Positions 19,123 to 27,666 of a DNA stretch of 64,000 nt are shown piece by piece; the first letter of the stretch is position 1, and every line of letters starts with the position of its first letter. The notes below the pieces were generated by a model. It was not told the DNA's origin. It saw nothing but the letters and a program-made list of their open reading frames with translations, and did no database searches. This stretch comes from Pseudofrankia sp. DC12 (GTDB lineage: Bacteria > Actinomycetota > Actinomycetes > Frankiales > Frankiaceae): assembly GCF_000966285.1 (NCBI RefSeq), contig NZ_KQ031391.1, forward strand, positions 3,135,208 to 3,199,207. Direction: 5' to 3'. The position numbers and the translations under genes were made by a program.

Positions 19123-20158
19123 GCGTGTTACGCGACCTTTTCTCGGCTTGCGGAGGCGTAGGTTCAGCCGCGGGGGACAGCGGTTTCATCAGAGGAACAT
19201 TGTCCGGAACTTCGCCGTTCAGCTTGAAAGTCGGCGGCTCAGCCTCAACTATGGCCCGTTGATGCGCTGCGTAGATCAAATCTTCCCAGTCGAGCTCGTC
19301 GGCCTCGCGCGCCAGCGCCAGATTTTTCCGCCCTAGCGCTCCAACGATTTGCATTTGATGATCATCGATGTGTTCACCTTGATCGCGCCTCCTCGGAACC
19401 AGGACTGGATACTTCCCGCAGTCGAGCGCAAGCAGAGCAGAGCCTGTCCCAGCATGAGTTACTACGACGTCGGCGTCCGTGATGGCCTGACGTAGATCGT
19501 CTGCAGGCATCATCTTGACCGCTCTGATAGGTAGGCCACGAGTGTCCGTCGCCCCAGTCTGCCATACGACCTCGACGTCACTACCAAGAACCTTGTAGAG
19601 GCGCTCGATCAACCGCCTAAATCCGTATCGCTCGATCTGGCCAAGAGATACGACGACCTTCTTCACTGAAACCGGTCGAGCAGCGCTGATGATCCGGTAG
19701 CCGTCAAAGACCGAGCCCCGGTATGACCAGCGCGCGCTTGCCAGGCCTGGATACTGGGTGTAAAGATTGACCCGTGGAATAACACGTAGAAGTTTTCCCG
19801 TGACCGACGGCCCTTGGGCGCGCGTTGCACTTTCGATGTAATGCGTTGACAGGCCCTGGCTCGCCGCGACGGGCAAAAAGGATGCGGCGATCGCAGCGCC
19901 TGTACTAACGGCGTGGGTGTATTTCCCGGTCCGGATGATCGGGATCGCACGGGTGAAGTTCACGGCTGCCGACCTGATGTCGCGTGGATGGGTGTACTTG
20001 ACGTACACAACGTTTTCATCGCTCAGAAGAGACCGACTCTGCTTGGTATCAAAGGTGACCCAGACTACGTCTTGTGGATCAAATGCTCGAAATCTCGGCC
20101 TCAGTCGGTGAAGCTGCGTGAGATGACCACCGGTGGAGGCGATCAGCAGCGCAGTCAT
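19112..20158 (-). CDS. Fused Alg14-Alg13-like glycosyltransferase (PssD-PssE type)
   Basis: The first gene of the minus operon. Its N-terminal half starts with ALLIASTGGHLTQL, the Alg14/PssD membrane-anchor signature, and contains STGAAIAASFLP. The C-terminal half has the GT28/Alg13 pattern: VVSLGQIERYGFRRL, VVTHAGTGSALLALDCGKYPV and RRRDQGEHIDDHQ. In most bacteria these are two proteins (PssD with PssE, EpsE with EpsF); here they form one 348-residue chain. It would add the second sugar to the lipid-linked primer. The ATG follows GGGGGGAACT. Confidence 0.87.
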   Translation of the reverse strand: MTALLIASTGGHLTQLHRLRPRFRAFDPQDVVWVTFDTKQSRSLLSDENVVYVKYTHPRDIRSAAVNFTRAIPIIRTGKYTHAVSTGAAIAASFLPVAASQGLSTHYIESATRAQGPSVTGKLLRVIPRVNLYTQYPGLASARWSYRGSVFDGYRIISAARPVSVKKVVVSLGQIERYGFRRLIERLYKVLGSDVEVVWQTGATDTRGLPIRAVKMMPADDLRQAITDADVVVTHAGTGSALLALDCGKYPVLVPRRRDQGEHIDDHQMQIVGALGRKNLALAREADELDWEDLIYAAHQRAIVEAEPPTFKLNGEVPDNVPLMKPLSPAAEPTPPQAEKRSRNTHGG

Positions 20159-21262
20159 AGTTCCCCCCGTATTCTGTCCGGCCTATCGCGCGTCCGCGCC
20201 GAGGGGCCGGTTTTCCTGTCCTTAATGTCGCTTGGCGACGAGAAATAGCTAATAGGATGACAATACGATTGAGTCACTAGGCTGGGTCTGGAGCGCGGAC
20301 CTCGGCATTAACGCCTGATGGTCGCCACTGGCGTATGGTCGGTGACCCTCTGTAGCGGGCCAGTGTCGGCCCTCACCTGTCGGTAGATCGGCCCTCCCCC
20401 GGGAGCTGATGCCGCAAGTCAAGCCAGCCGGGCTTGAGTGCGCTGGTCCGTGGCGCCCGACTGGCTCAAGTATGCACCTCAGGTGTCGATGCGGGACCTC
20501 CGCTGCGCCATTGTCTCAGCCTTCTCTAGTTTCTGTCAGCTGGCGCCCTATCGACGAGGTGACGAGACGCCATCTGAGGCGGCCTCGTTCCGCCTTTTTC
20601 CAGAGAACGGATTTGACCTCTGGAAAATTTGAGCCTCGGGACTCGGTTTCCGGGACCGTACCGAGTCCGGCATTGTTCGGTTGTTGAGGGCCCGGCGTCG
20701 GATTGCGGATCTCTGCCCGCTTGCCGCCGGACCGCTGACGGCGGAGGAGATTGCTGAGTGCGTCCGACGTTGAGGAACTCGCGGCGCGGGTCCGTCCGAA
20801 TCCAGCGGGCACAGATCAGCGCAGGAAATACGGTTTCGACGATGTTGCGCAATTGATCAAGAAAGGGACCGAGGCTTCATCCGGTGGCGGAACGACTCGC
20901 GATTGATCATCTGGCGTGACCAAAGTTCCTGCGGAACCGGCCCTAGGATTTCAGCGAGGTCCGCGCCTGTCGGGCGGGCTGGGCGCATGAGATGCTCGCG
21001 GCCGAGAGACTGATCATCAACGACGCGGGCTACCCGACGAGTGGGCGGCTTCGCCTAGGCAAGGTGCGGGGGCTGACATCACCGCGGTAGGGGCCTTGCC
21101 CGCGGACTGGCATCGTTGACATCACGCCGCATCGCGCGAGGCCGGCCTGGCCCTGGCTACGGTCGACGAGGGCGCCGGCCTGGGCGTGCGGCCCCGGCGG
21201 TGATTCCTTTCGGCCCTCGCCTACCAACATCCCGACAGAGAGACATCAGACGTCGACCGCTG
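20159..21262. other. 1.1-kb gap between exopolysaccharide operon and rmlB
   Basis: No intact gene is supported. It holds the leader of the minus operon, a perfect 10-bp inverted repeat (20596-20627), and two overlapping partial frames. One runs 20633-20773 and ends LTAEEIAECVRR. The other runs 20751-20906 (TTG start, 51 codons) and contains YGFDDVAQLIKKGTEASSG. These look like a small protein gene broken by a frameshift. The rest, to 21262, shows only short non-coding-like frames. Confidence 0.5.
20596..20627. repeat. Perfect 10-bp inverted repeat
   Basis: TTTTCCAGAG (20596-20605) and CTCTGGAAAA (20618-20627) are exact reverse complements around a 12-base loop. An A/T-flanked arm of this kind is rare in such GC-rich DNA. 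It could be a terminator, an operator or a transposon end. Confidence 0.6.
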
Positions 21263-22321
21263 TCACCTTGCCAGGGGCAGGTCAGCCGGCGACTGTCTCG
21301 ATTGGCCATTCCAGGCGGTCTCGGAGACGGGGCTGCGGCCGATGAGGGGGCGCCACCAGGCCTCGTTGTCGCGGAACCAGGCGATAGTGGAGCGCATGCC
21401 GTCGGTGAACTCGATCTCCGGCGCCCAGCCGAGCTCGGTACGCAGCTTGCTGGAGTCGAGCAGGTACCGGCGGTCATGCGACGGACGGTCCGGGACGATC
21501 GTCTTCAGCGAGTCGGGCAGGCCCAGCTCGGTCAGGATCGTGTCGGCGATCGTCTCGATGTCGGCCTCGACGCCGGACCCGACATGGTAGGTCTCCCCGA
21601 CCCGGCCCCCCTGGAGCACCGCCTCGACCGCCCGGCAGTGATCGAGCACGTGCAGCCACTCGCGCCGGTTCTTCGTCGACGCGTACAGCGGCAGCTCCTG
21701 GCCCTGCAACGCCCGGGTCACGAACAGCGGGATGACCTTCTCCGGGAACTGGTACGGCCCGTAGTTGTTCGAACAGTTCGTGATCGTCACCGGCACGTCA
21801 TACGTGTACCCATAGGCCCGCACAGCATGATCGCCGCCCGCCTTCGCCGCGTTGTACGGAGTCCGCGGCAGATACGGCGAGTCCTCCGTGAACGCCCCCG
21901 GGTCGTCCAGGTCCAGATCGCCGTAGACCTCGCAGGTGGAGATCTGGTGGAACCGGCCCACCCCGACCGTCCGCGCCGCCTCCAGCAGGCTCTGGACACC
22001 CATCACGTTCGTCGAGAAGAAGTCACCCGGCCGCAGGATCGCCAGACTGTTGTGCGACTCCGCCGCGAAGTTCACCACCGTGTCGACCCTGTGCTCGCGC
22101 AGCAGCGACTCGACCAGCTCCCGGTCCCGGATGTCCCCGTGGACCAAGCTCACCAGACCACCCGACCCGTCCAGCACGTCGGCGAGGTTCTCCCGCAGAC
22201 CCGCGTACGTCAACGAGTCCAGCCCCACCACCCGGTCACCCGGATGCGAGCTGTGCCAGTAGCGCACGAAGTTCGAACCGATGAACCCGGCGGCCCCGGT
22301 CACCAGCAGTGTCGTCGACAT
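21263..22321 (-). CDS. rmlB: dTDP-glucose 4,6-dehydratase-like enzyme
   Basis: Short-chain dehydrogenase expected to make dTDP-4-keto-6-deoxyglucose. The 352-residue product has VTGAAGFIGSNFV at the NAD site, NFAAESHNS, YNAAK (Tyr156, Lys160) and NNYGPYQFPEKVIPL. The active-site segment reads ISTCEVYG, with Cys130 where RmlB normally has the catalytic Asp (TDE). The substrate-binding segment reads NRREWLHVLDHC and not the usual NVRDW form. It may be a variant subfamily with altered chemistry. ATG 22321 gives the expected N-terminus. It is the last gene of rmlA-rmlD-rmlB. Confidence 0.85.
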   Translation of the reverse strand: MSTTLLVTGAAGFIGSNFVRYWHSSHPGDRVVGLDSLTYAGLRENLADVLDGSGGLVSLVHGDIRDRELVESLLREHRVDTVVNFAAESHNSLAILRPGDFFSTNVMGVQSLLEAARTVGVGRFHQISTCEVYGDLDLDDPGAFTEDSPYLPRTPYNAAKAGGDHAVRAYGYTYDVPVTITNCSNNYGPYQFPEKVIPLFVTRALQGQELPLYASTKNRREWLHVLDHCRAVEAVLQGGRVGETYHVGSGVEADIETIADTILTELGLPDSLKTIVPDRPSHDRRYLLDSSKLRTELGWAPEIEFTDGMRSTIAWFRDNEAWWRPLIGRSPVSETAWNGQSRQSPADLPLAR

Positions 22322-22385
22322 GACGTGAGTCGGCCTTTCGCGCTCGATGGTTGATGCCCTGTGATCTGGCTCACTTCTGGCCTCC

Positions 22386-23297
22386 TCACGGCCGAGGCGC
22401 CGTGGCAAGACCACGGAGCTCATCCGGGTGGGCCGTGAAGGCTGCGGCCAGCGCCTCACGCCAAGGGCGGGGCGGTGGCAGCCCGGCATCGACCCAGCGA
22501 CGGGTCGACAAGACGGAATACGCCGGTCGGGGTGCTGGCCGCGGAAAAGCATCGGTCGTAGTCGGCCGCACCTTCCCCGGGTCCTCGCCCAGCTCCTGCA
22601 TAATCGCGCGCGCGAAACCGCACCAGCTCACCTCACCTCCGTTGGCGTAGTGATAAATGCCCGATGGCGCATTCGACAGCGCAAGGTCTGCCAGGCCGCC
22701 CGCCAGGTCCCTCGACCAGGTCGGAGAGCCCCGCTGATCGTCTACAACTGTCAACATGTCGCGCTCCGCAGCCAGCCGCGTTATCGCTTTCACGAAGTTC
22801 TTCCCGGACGCGCCGTAGACCCAGGCCGCGCGGACGACATACGCGGATGGACACAGCGCGAGCAAAGCCTGCTCACCCGCCAGCTTGGTACGCCCGTAGG
22901 CGGACACTGGCGCCGTCCGGTCGTCGACCTCGTATGGCTGTTTCGCCGCACCGTCGAACACATAGTCGGTCGAGATGTGCACCAGTCCCGCGCCGACCTC
23001 GGAACAGGCCGCGGCCAAATGCGCTGGCCCGGCGGCATTGGCCGCGTAGGCGCCTGCCTCGTCCGCCTCCGCGCCGTCAACATCTGTCCAGGCCGCCGTG
23101 TTGATGACCGTCAGCCCACCCTCTGCCCTGGCAGCCGCCGACTGGTCACGAACCACCTCTCGGACCCGCTCCATGTCGGCGACGTCACACTCGGCCCGCG
23201 TCAGTCCTACCAAGACCGCCAGCCGCCGATCAGCAGCCAGCAATCGGCACAGGTCAGAGCCAACCTGGCCGCCCGAGCCGATCACGAGAATGCGCAC
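22386..23297 (-). CDS. rmlD: dTDP-4-dehydrorhamnose reductase
   Basis: NAD(P)H-dependent reductase, the last step of dTDP-L-rhamnose synthesis. The 303-residue product begins with RILVIGSGGQVGSDL, then has INTAAWTDVDGAE, HISTDYVFDG, SAYGRTKLAGEQ (Tyr-x3-Lys) and VRAAWVYGASGKNF. The GTG start follows GGGGGAAA. It lies 22 bases after rmlA and 64 bases before rmlB. No rmlC is present in the window. Confidence 0.93.
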   Translation of the reverse strand: MRILVIGSGGQVGSDLCRLLAADRRLAVLVGLTRAECDVADMERVREVVRDQSAAARAEGGLTVINTAAWTDVDGAEADEAGAYAANAAGPAHLAAACSEVGAGLVHISTDYVFDGAAKQPYEVDDRTAPVSAYGRTKLAGEQALLALCPSAYVVRAAWVYGASGKNFVKAITRLAAERDMLTVVDDQRGSPTWSRDLAGGLADLALSNAPSGIYHYANGGEVSWCGFARAIMQELGEDPGKVRPTTTDAFPRPAPRPAYSVLSTRRWVDAGLPPPRPWREALAAAFTAHPDELRGLATAPRP

Positions 23298-23319
23298 GAT
23301 ACGATTTCCCCCGCCTCAT

Positions 23320-24195
23320 TCAACGACTCGGCGTTGTCTCTAGAAGGCGCCCCAGATAGTCGCCATAGCCGCTCTTCGACACCCGGGGGATCAGCGCTGC
23401 AAGTTCGTTGTCGCTGATGAAGCCCTCCCGCCAGGCGACTTCCTCGACGCAGCCGATCTTAAGGCCCTGGCGTTCCTCAATCACCTGCACGAACTGGGCG
23501 GCCTGCATGAGTGAGTTGAACGTGCCTGTGTCGAGCCACGCTGTGCCCCTGTCCAGGACGTGGACACCGAGCTGGCCTCGGTCGAGATACTCCTGGTTGA
23601 CCGCCGTGATCTCAACCTCGCCGCGGGCACTGGGCTTGGTATCCTTGGCGATCTGCAGGACGTCGTTGTCATAGAAGTAGAGGCCGGTCACGGCGTAGCT
23701 GGACTTCGGCTTCTCGGGCTTCTCCTCGATGGAGACAGCACGGCGGTGGTCGTCAAACTCGACCACGCCATAGCGATGCGGGTCGGAGACGTGATAGGCG
23801 AAGACGACGCCCCCGTCCGGATCGGTGTACTGCCTGAGCTGCTCACCCAGACCGACGCCGTAGAAGATGTTGTCACCGAGAATCAGACAGACCTTGTCCG
23901 CGCCCACGAAGTCCGCGCCGACGATGAAGGCATCCGCGAGGCCACGCGGCGTGCTCTGGGTCGCATACTCGAAGTGGCAGCCGAACCGGCTACCGTCACC
24001 GAGCAGCCGCTGGAACTGCGCCTCGTCCGCGGGTGTGGTGATGAGAAGAATCTCACGGATACCGGCCGCCATGAGGGTTGACAGCGGATAGTAGATCATC
24101 GGCTTGTCGTAGACGGGCATCAGCTGTTTCGAGACACCCTGGGTGATCGGATAGAGACGAGTCCCAGTGCCGCCCGCGAGGATGATGCCCTTCAT
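23320..24195 (-). CDS. rmlA: Glucose-1-phosphate thymidylyltransferase
   Basis: Makes dTDP-glucose from dTTP and glucose-1-phosphate. The 291-residue protein carries the nucleotidyltransferase signature [65 protein letters not shown] and [12 protein letters not shown]. Length matches the short RmlA class. It is the first gene of the operon, preceded by a GGGGG ribosome site. Confidence 0.95.
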   Translation of the reverse strand: MKGIILAGGTGTRLYPITQGVSKQLMPVYDKPMIYYPLSTLMAAGIREILLITTPADEAQFQRLLGDGSRFGCHFEYATQSTPRGLADAFIVGADFVGADKVCLILGDNIFYGVGLGEQLRQYTDPDGGVVFAYHVSDPHRYGVVEFDDHRRAVSIEEKPEKPKSSYAVTGLYFYDNDVLQIAKDTKPSARGEVEITAVNQEYLDRGQLGVHVLDRGTAWLDTGTFNSLMQAAQFVQVIEERQGLKIGCVEEVAWREGFISDNELAALIPRVSKSGYGDYLGRLLETTPSR

Positions 24196-24652
24196 GCGAT
24201 GCCCCCGGTATGATCTTCATCGTCAGCGCGACCGCCAAGGGCCAGCTCCGCGAAACCCCCGCCACCGCGCTATGTAACTTACAGGCTGAGAAGTCTGGAC
24301 AGACTGCGGGGTCGCAAAACCTTGCTCTAGATCTTGGCTGGCTACCTAGGAGCAGCCAGCGTTCGCCACAAGGGGCCTTACGGGCACCGAAGTTCGTAAC
24401 TTGCTCGACACAGTCCTGGCCGACCGAACCAGTCGCGCGGCGCCGATCGGGGCCCAGATGCCTCTCGACACCGCGAGGCATCAGGCGATCCGCGGCGATG
24501 CTGGAGATCCTGCCGAGACAGCAGACCTACCGCTGCCATGTCCGCTATATCCGGGACATGCGGAACGAGGACCCGGACGCGACACAGAACGTGGCCCCTC
24601 GTGGCCGCTACGCGACGGCTGACCAGGGCTGATGCGGCTACGCTCCGAGACC
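24196..24652. other. 457-base gap with hairpin and repeat element
   Basis: Divergent region between rmlA (-) and the first SGNH lipoprotein (+). It contains the perfect inverted repeat GATGCCTC (24457-24464) / GAGGCATC (24475-24482), a copy of the dispersed element (24493-24550), and about 110 bases that resemble the DNA upstream of the second SGNH gene. No coding region is supported. Confidence 0.5.
24493..24550 (+). repeat. Dispersed element, copy 1
   Basis: Starts GCGGCGATGCTGGAGATC and ends near TCCGCTAT. It resembles segments at 27019-27085 and 30108-30180. Each copy lies about 160-175 bases before a gene start on the plus strand. Confidence 0.55.
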
Positions 24653-25576
24653 ATGCAGCTGCGCTCGCCCGCACCGACGCGGGCTCGTCGCCTCGTCGTG
24701 CTGGGCGTCGTCAGCCTGTTCGCGACCATCGCGACCTTGCTCACCGCCTGCCAGCCCCCGAATACGGCGAGCGCCGCCACCGGGACGTCGACCCGCCGGC
24801 CGCTGACCACCGACCAGCCGCTGACGATCATCGCCCTCGGCGACTCGTACTCCTCGGGCGAGGGCAACGCACCGTTCGACACCGACGCGGCGACCTGTCA
24901 CCGCGGCGCCACCGCCTGGCCCAGGCTGCTCGGCCAGCAGCTGGCCGGCTCGACGGTGAAGCTCCTCGCCTGTTCCGGCGCCAGGACGTACGCGCTGACG
25001 AGCGCCTTCCACGGCCAGCCCGCCCAGATCACCGCGCTGAAGTCGCTGCTGGCCGCCGGAGTCCATCCAGACGTCGTGACGATCACGATCGGCGGCAACG
25101 ACGCCGGCTTCGGGCCGGCCATCGCCAGCTGCGTCGTGTGGCGCTGCTTCTGGACCGGCCACGACAACAACAGCGTGCAGTTCGTCGAGAACCAGCTACC
25201 CGGACTGCTACAGACCGCCTACCAGGGGATAAAGGCCGCGGCCCCGAACGCCAGGATCCTCGTCGTCGGCTACCCGGACATCTTCCCGAGCCGCAGCGAC
25301 AACACCTGCAGGTGGATGGACAGCACCGAACGGGTCCAGCTCGTCGGGCTCAACGACGACCTCGACCGCGTCGCCAAGCGGGCCGCGGGCAAGGCAGGCG
25401 TCGAGTACGTCTCGACGGCCAGCACGCTCAAAGGCCATCGGCTGTGCACCACCAACTCCTGGCTCTACCCGGTAGAGCTACTCGGCACCGGCGCAACGGC
25501 CAGCGCTCACCCGAACGCCCAGGGCGAGCAGGCGATCGCGGACGCCGTCTACGGCTACCTCTTCAAGGGCAAGTAG
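24653..25576 (+). CDS. SGNH/GDSL-family secreted lipoprotein, copy 1
   Basis: Predicted extracellular esterase/lipase anchored as a lipoprotein. The 307 residues begin with a basic N-region and a hydrophobic stretch ending in the lipobox LTAC (Cys33). Block I is GDSYSSGEGN (Ser65), block III is TIGGNDAGFG and the final block is SAHPNAQGEQAI, supplying the catalytic His. Several Cys residues suggest disulfides. It resembles the Streptomyces SGNH esterase type; the substrate is unknown. It is a close duplicate of the gene at 30284, including upstream DNA. ATG 24653 is chosen because MQLR is shared by both copies. Confidence 0.88.
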   Translation: MQLRSPAPTRARRLVVLGVVSLFATIATLLTACQPPNTASAATGTSTRRPLTTDQPLTIIALGDSYSSGEGNAPFDTDAATCHRGATAWPRLLGQQLAGSTVKLLACSGARTYALTSAFHGQPAQITALKSLLAAGVHPDVVTITIGGNDAGFGPAIASCVVWRCFWTGHDNNSVQFVENQLPGLLQTAYQGIKAAAPNARILVVGYPDIFPSRSDNTCRWMDSTERVQLVGLNDDLDRVAKRAAGKAGVEYVSTASTLKGHRLCTTNSWLYPVELLGTGATASAHPNAQGEQAIADAVYGYLFKGK

Positions 25577-25629
25577 CCAGGCCCACGACGACCGGCCTTT
25601 CTCGTCCGGGCGTACCGCGTCAGTCGATC

Positions 25630-25705
25630 CCACCACCACCGACGGACCGGTTCGGCGGCGCTTCCCAAGCCGAGCGACGCTGGCAGCGCTGGCAGCGCTG
25701 CGTCC
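25630..25705 (+). pseudogene. Fragment matching the 5' part of the ydcF-like gene
   Basis: Bases 25630-25676 match 33760-33806, inside the ydcF-like gene, at 39 of 47 positions without gaps. In that frame it reads DGPVRRRFPSRA against DGPDRRGFPSRA. The rest of the gene is absent. It lies 54 bases after the first SGNH gene, so an SGNH-ydcF unit was probably duplicated and this copy lost ydcF. Confidence 0.6.
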
Positions 25706-26482
25706 TCACGTGACCGGGCCACGCTTGCCGGCCGCCGCCGCCACGAGCGAGACCGGCCCGGCCAGCGCCTCGCGGATCAGCGACGCGCAGACCCGGAAGG
25801 CCTCCAGCGGCGCGCCGTAGGGGTCGCCGAGGTCGTCGTCGGTCTGCGGCCCGGCCGCCGTCCAGCCCCGCCGGGCGGCCGCTTGCTCCACCAGGGACCG
25901 CATCGCCGCCTGGGCGTCGCGCCCGTCGAGCTGCGCCGGGTCGAGCCCAGCCGTGGCCCGGTGGAACTCGCGCAGGGTGAAGGTGCGTCGCAGCGCGCGG
26001 GGGTTCTCGGTCAGGACCTCGGAGCGGTGCTCCCGGGTCGCGCACAACACCAGATCGGCCCGGTCCACCGCGCCCGCGTCGAGCTGCCGCCCGAACGAGC
26101 CGGCCGCCTTCACGCCAAGCTCGGCCAGGGCGCGGACCGCGTGCGGGTGCATGGGCTCGTCGACGAGCGCGTGGGTACCGGCGCTCGCCAGCGCGAAACC
26201 AGACGCCGCCGGGCCGAGCTGCCCGCGCAGCTCCGTCAGGCACAGCCACTCGGCCATCGGCGACCGACAGATGTTCCCCGTGCAGACAAAGAGGACGCGG
26301 AAAGGCCGGCCGAGCTCCCCAGGCCCGCGCCCTTCGCCCGCGGCACCCGTGGCCGGGCGGGGTGGCCAGGCGCCCGGAGCAGCCCCCGCCCCGGGCGAGC
26401 CGTCGTCCCGCCGCTGCACGCTGGCCCAACCCCACTCCGCACCAGTCCGCGGCACCAGAGCCCCGGCGCCAGCCGACAGCAT
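25706..26482 (-). CDS. Low-molecular-weight protein tyrosine phosphatase
   Basis: Removes phosphate from phosphotyrosine. The catalytic loop is FVCTGNICRSP (Cys67, Arg73) and the general-acid segment is DPYG (Asp220). It is 258 residues from ATG 26482, with about 60 low-complexity residues ahead of the catalytic domain; the true start may be later or earlier. Enzymes of this family (Wzb, CpsB-like partners) counteract BY-kinases, and a BY-kinase gene lies at 15976-17361. That pairing is inference, because the genes are not in one operon. Its 5' end abuts a truncated toxin gene on the opposite strand. Confidence 0.85.
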   Translation of the reverse strand: MLSAGAGALVPRTGAEWGWASVQRRDDGSPGAGAAPGAWPPRPATGAAGEGRGPGELGRPFRVLFVCTGNICRSPMAEWLCLTELRGQLGPAASGFALASAGTHALVDEPMHPHAVRALAELGVKAAGSFGRQLDAGAVDRADLVLCATREHRSEVLTENPRALRRTFTLREFHRATAGLDPAQLDGRDAQAAMRSLVEQAAARRGWTAAGPQTDDDLGDPYGAPLEAFRVCASLIREALAGPVSLVAAAAGKRGPVT

Positions 26483-26550
26483 TATCGCCGGCCGTGCGCA
26501 AGCCTGGCCAGGGCGAGGACCGTGAGGCCGGCCGCCACGCGGCCCAGCAC

Positions 26551-26661
26551 GCCGGCGACAAGTCGAGCGACTGGCGGGGCTGGTACGACATCGCCATCCC
26601 GCTGGGGGATGATCGCTACGACGCGCATCTCGCCGAGCTGCCGACGAGGAGCTATTCATGA
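26551..26661 (+). pseudogene. higB: C-terminal remnant of a HigB/Gp49-type toxin
   Basis: The last 36 codons read AGDKSSDWRGWYDIAIPL then GDDRYDAHLAEL. This matches the conserved C-terminus of HigB-like phage Gp49 toxins (LVAGDKSGNW-x-WY-x-IP...D-x-HL). Nothing toxin-like precedes it: the upstream sequence is the antisense of the phosphatase N-terminal region. Its TGA overlaps the ATG of the next frame (ATGA), the normal toxin-antitoxin order. The catalytic N-terminus is lost, so the toxin cannot be active. Confidence 0.72.
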
Positions 26662-26992
26662 GCACTGTCAGCTGGGACGACGCGAAGCGGCGCGCGGAAC
26701 AGACCCGCCAGGCCGCCGGTCACCACGTGCGCACGGAAGCTGAGCGCGCGGCCGGACAGCGCCGGCTCGACGACGAGATCCGCGCCTATCGACTCGCGGA
26801 GGGCGCGACCGCTCGCTGACCCAGCGGGAGGTCGCCGAGGCCTTGGGCGTCTCCGGCCCTCGGGTCTCCGACGTCGAGCGCGGAAACCTCGACGTCGTCT
26901 CTGTCGCCGTCCTGCGCGCCTACGTCGAAGCACTCGGCGGCCAGCTCAAGGTGACCGCGGAATTCGGCGACTCGGCCTACCTCGTCGCCTGA
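26658..26992 (+). pseudogene. higA: HigA-type XRE antitoxin with a one-base frameshift
   Basis: Frame 1 from ATG 26658 codes 53 residues (MSTVSWDDAKRRAEQ ... EIRAYRLAEG) and stops at 26819. The same protein continues in another frame as RDRSLTQREVAEALGVSG, then a helix-turn-helix region ending GGQLKVTAEFGDSAYLVA at 26992. The junction near 26798 fits loss of one base in GAGG-GCGCGAC (expected GAGGTGCGCGAC). Either a decayed antitoxin or, less likely, a sequencing error or ribosomal frameshift. It follows the truncated toxin with ATGA overlap. Confidence 0.75.
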
Positions 26993-27018
26993 CCAGCCCT
27001 TCGCGGGCCCCGCCCGCG

Positions 27019-27085
27019 GTCGCCATCCCCGACGATGCTGGACATCTCAGCCGAGCCGCAGCGCATTCCGCCGCCGTGTCCGCTA
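27019..27085 (+). repeat. Dispersed element, copy 2
   Basis: Reads CGGTCGCCATCCCCGACGAT at its start, then a GCTGGACATCTCAGCCG core. It matches copy 3 (30108-30180) best, including the flank CCGCCC-CGG-GCCATC. It lies 104 bases before the antitoxin ATG at 27190. Confidence 0.55.
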
Positions 27086-27189
27086 AGTCTGATTCGTACC
27101 ACGGTCAGGTCGGAGCGGCTCACCCGCTCCAATCCCGCCGCTTTCGATTCGTTCGAATCTGAGTATGCTGGGGCAGGAGGTTGAAGACC

Positions 27190-27666
27190 ATGGCCACTGG
27201 AGTATCCGAACGCACCATCCTTCCCCCGGACGAGTCCCTCGACGACCTGGTCGCACTCGTCAGGCAGATCAGCCGTACGGAGAACCACGCCGAACTGGTC
27301 GGATCCGGCGGATCACGCACCCCGCTTCCCGCAGCCGTCTACGACGTTCTCCAACACGTCGTCCTCGCGATGGCCCGCGGCCAGGCCGTCACCATCGCCC
27401 CTCATCACCAGCAGCTGACCACCCAGGAGGCGGCCGACATCCTCGGAGTCTCGCGCCCGACCCTGGTCAGGATGCTCGACGAGGGACGGATCCCCTACAC
27501 CCAGCCCGGTCGACACCGCCGGCTCCTGCTGCACGATGTGCTGGCCTACCAGGAACTACGCCGAGCCGAGCGCGAGGCCGCCATGGACGAGCTGATCGCC
27601 ATCTCCGAGGAGTTCGACGGCTACCACACGACCGAGAAGCCCTACCACCGCCCAGAAGCGCCATGA
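27190..27666 (+). CDS. Excisionase-type (HTH_17) antitoxin
   Basis: A 158-residue DNA-binding protein. The helix-turn-helix QLTTQEAADILGVSRPTLVRMLDEG is followed by the wing IPYTQPGRHRRLLLHDVLAY, typical of excisionase/MerR-like antitoxins. The N-terminal 80 residues are probably for dimerisation and the acidic C-terminus for toxin binding. AGGAGG (27175-27180) lies nine bases before ATG 27190. Its TGA overlaps the ATG of the PIN toxin (ATGA). TATGCT near 27164 is a candidate -10. It is homologous to the lone protein at 39997. Confidence 0.85.
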   Translation: MATGVSERTILPPDESLDDLVALVRQISRTENHAELVGSGGSRTPLPAAVYDVLQHVVLAMARGQAVTIAPHHQQLTTQEAADILGVSRPTLVRMLDEGRIPYTQPGRHRRLLLHDVLAYQELRRAEREAAMDELIAISEEFDGYHTTEKPYHRPEAP

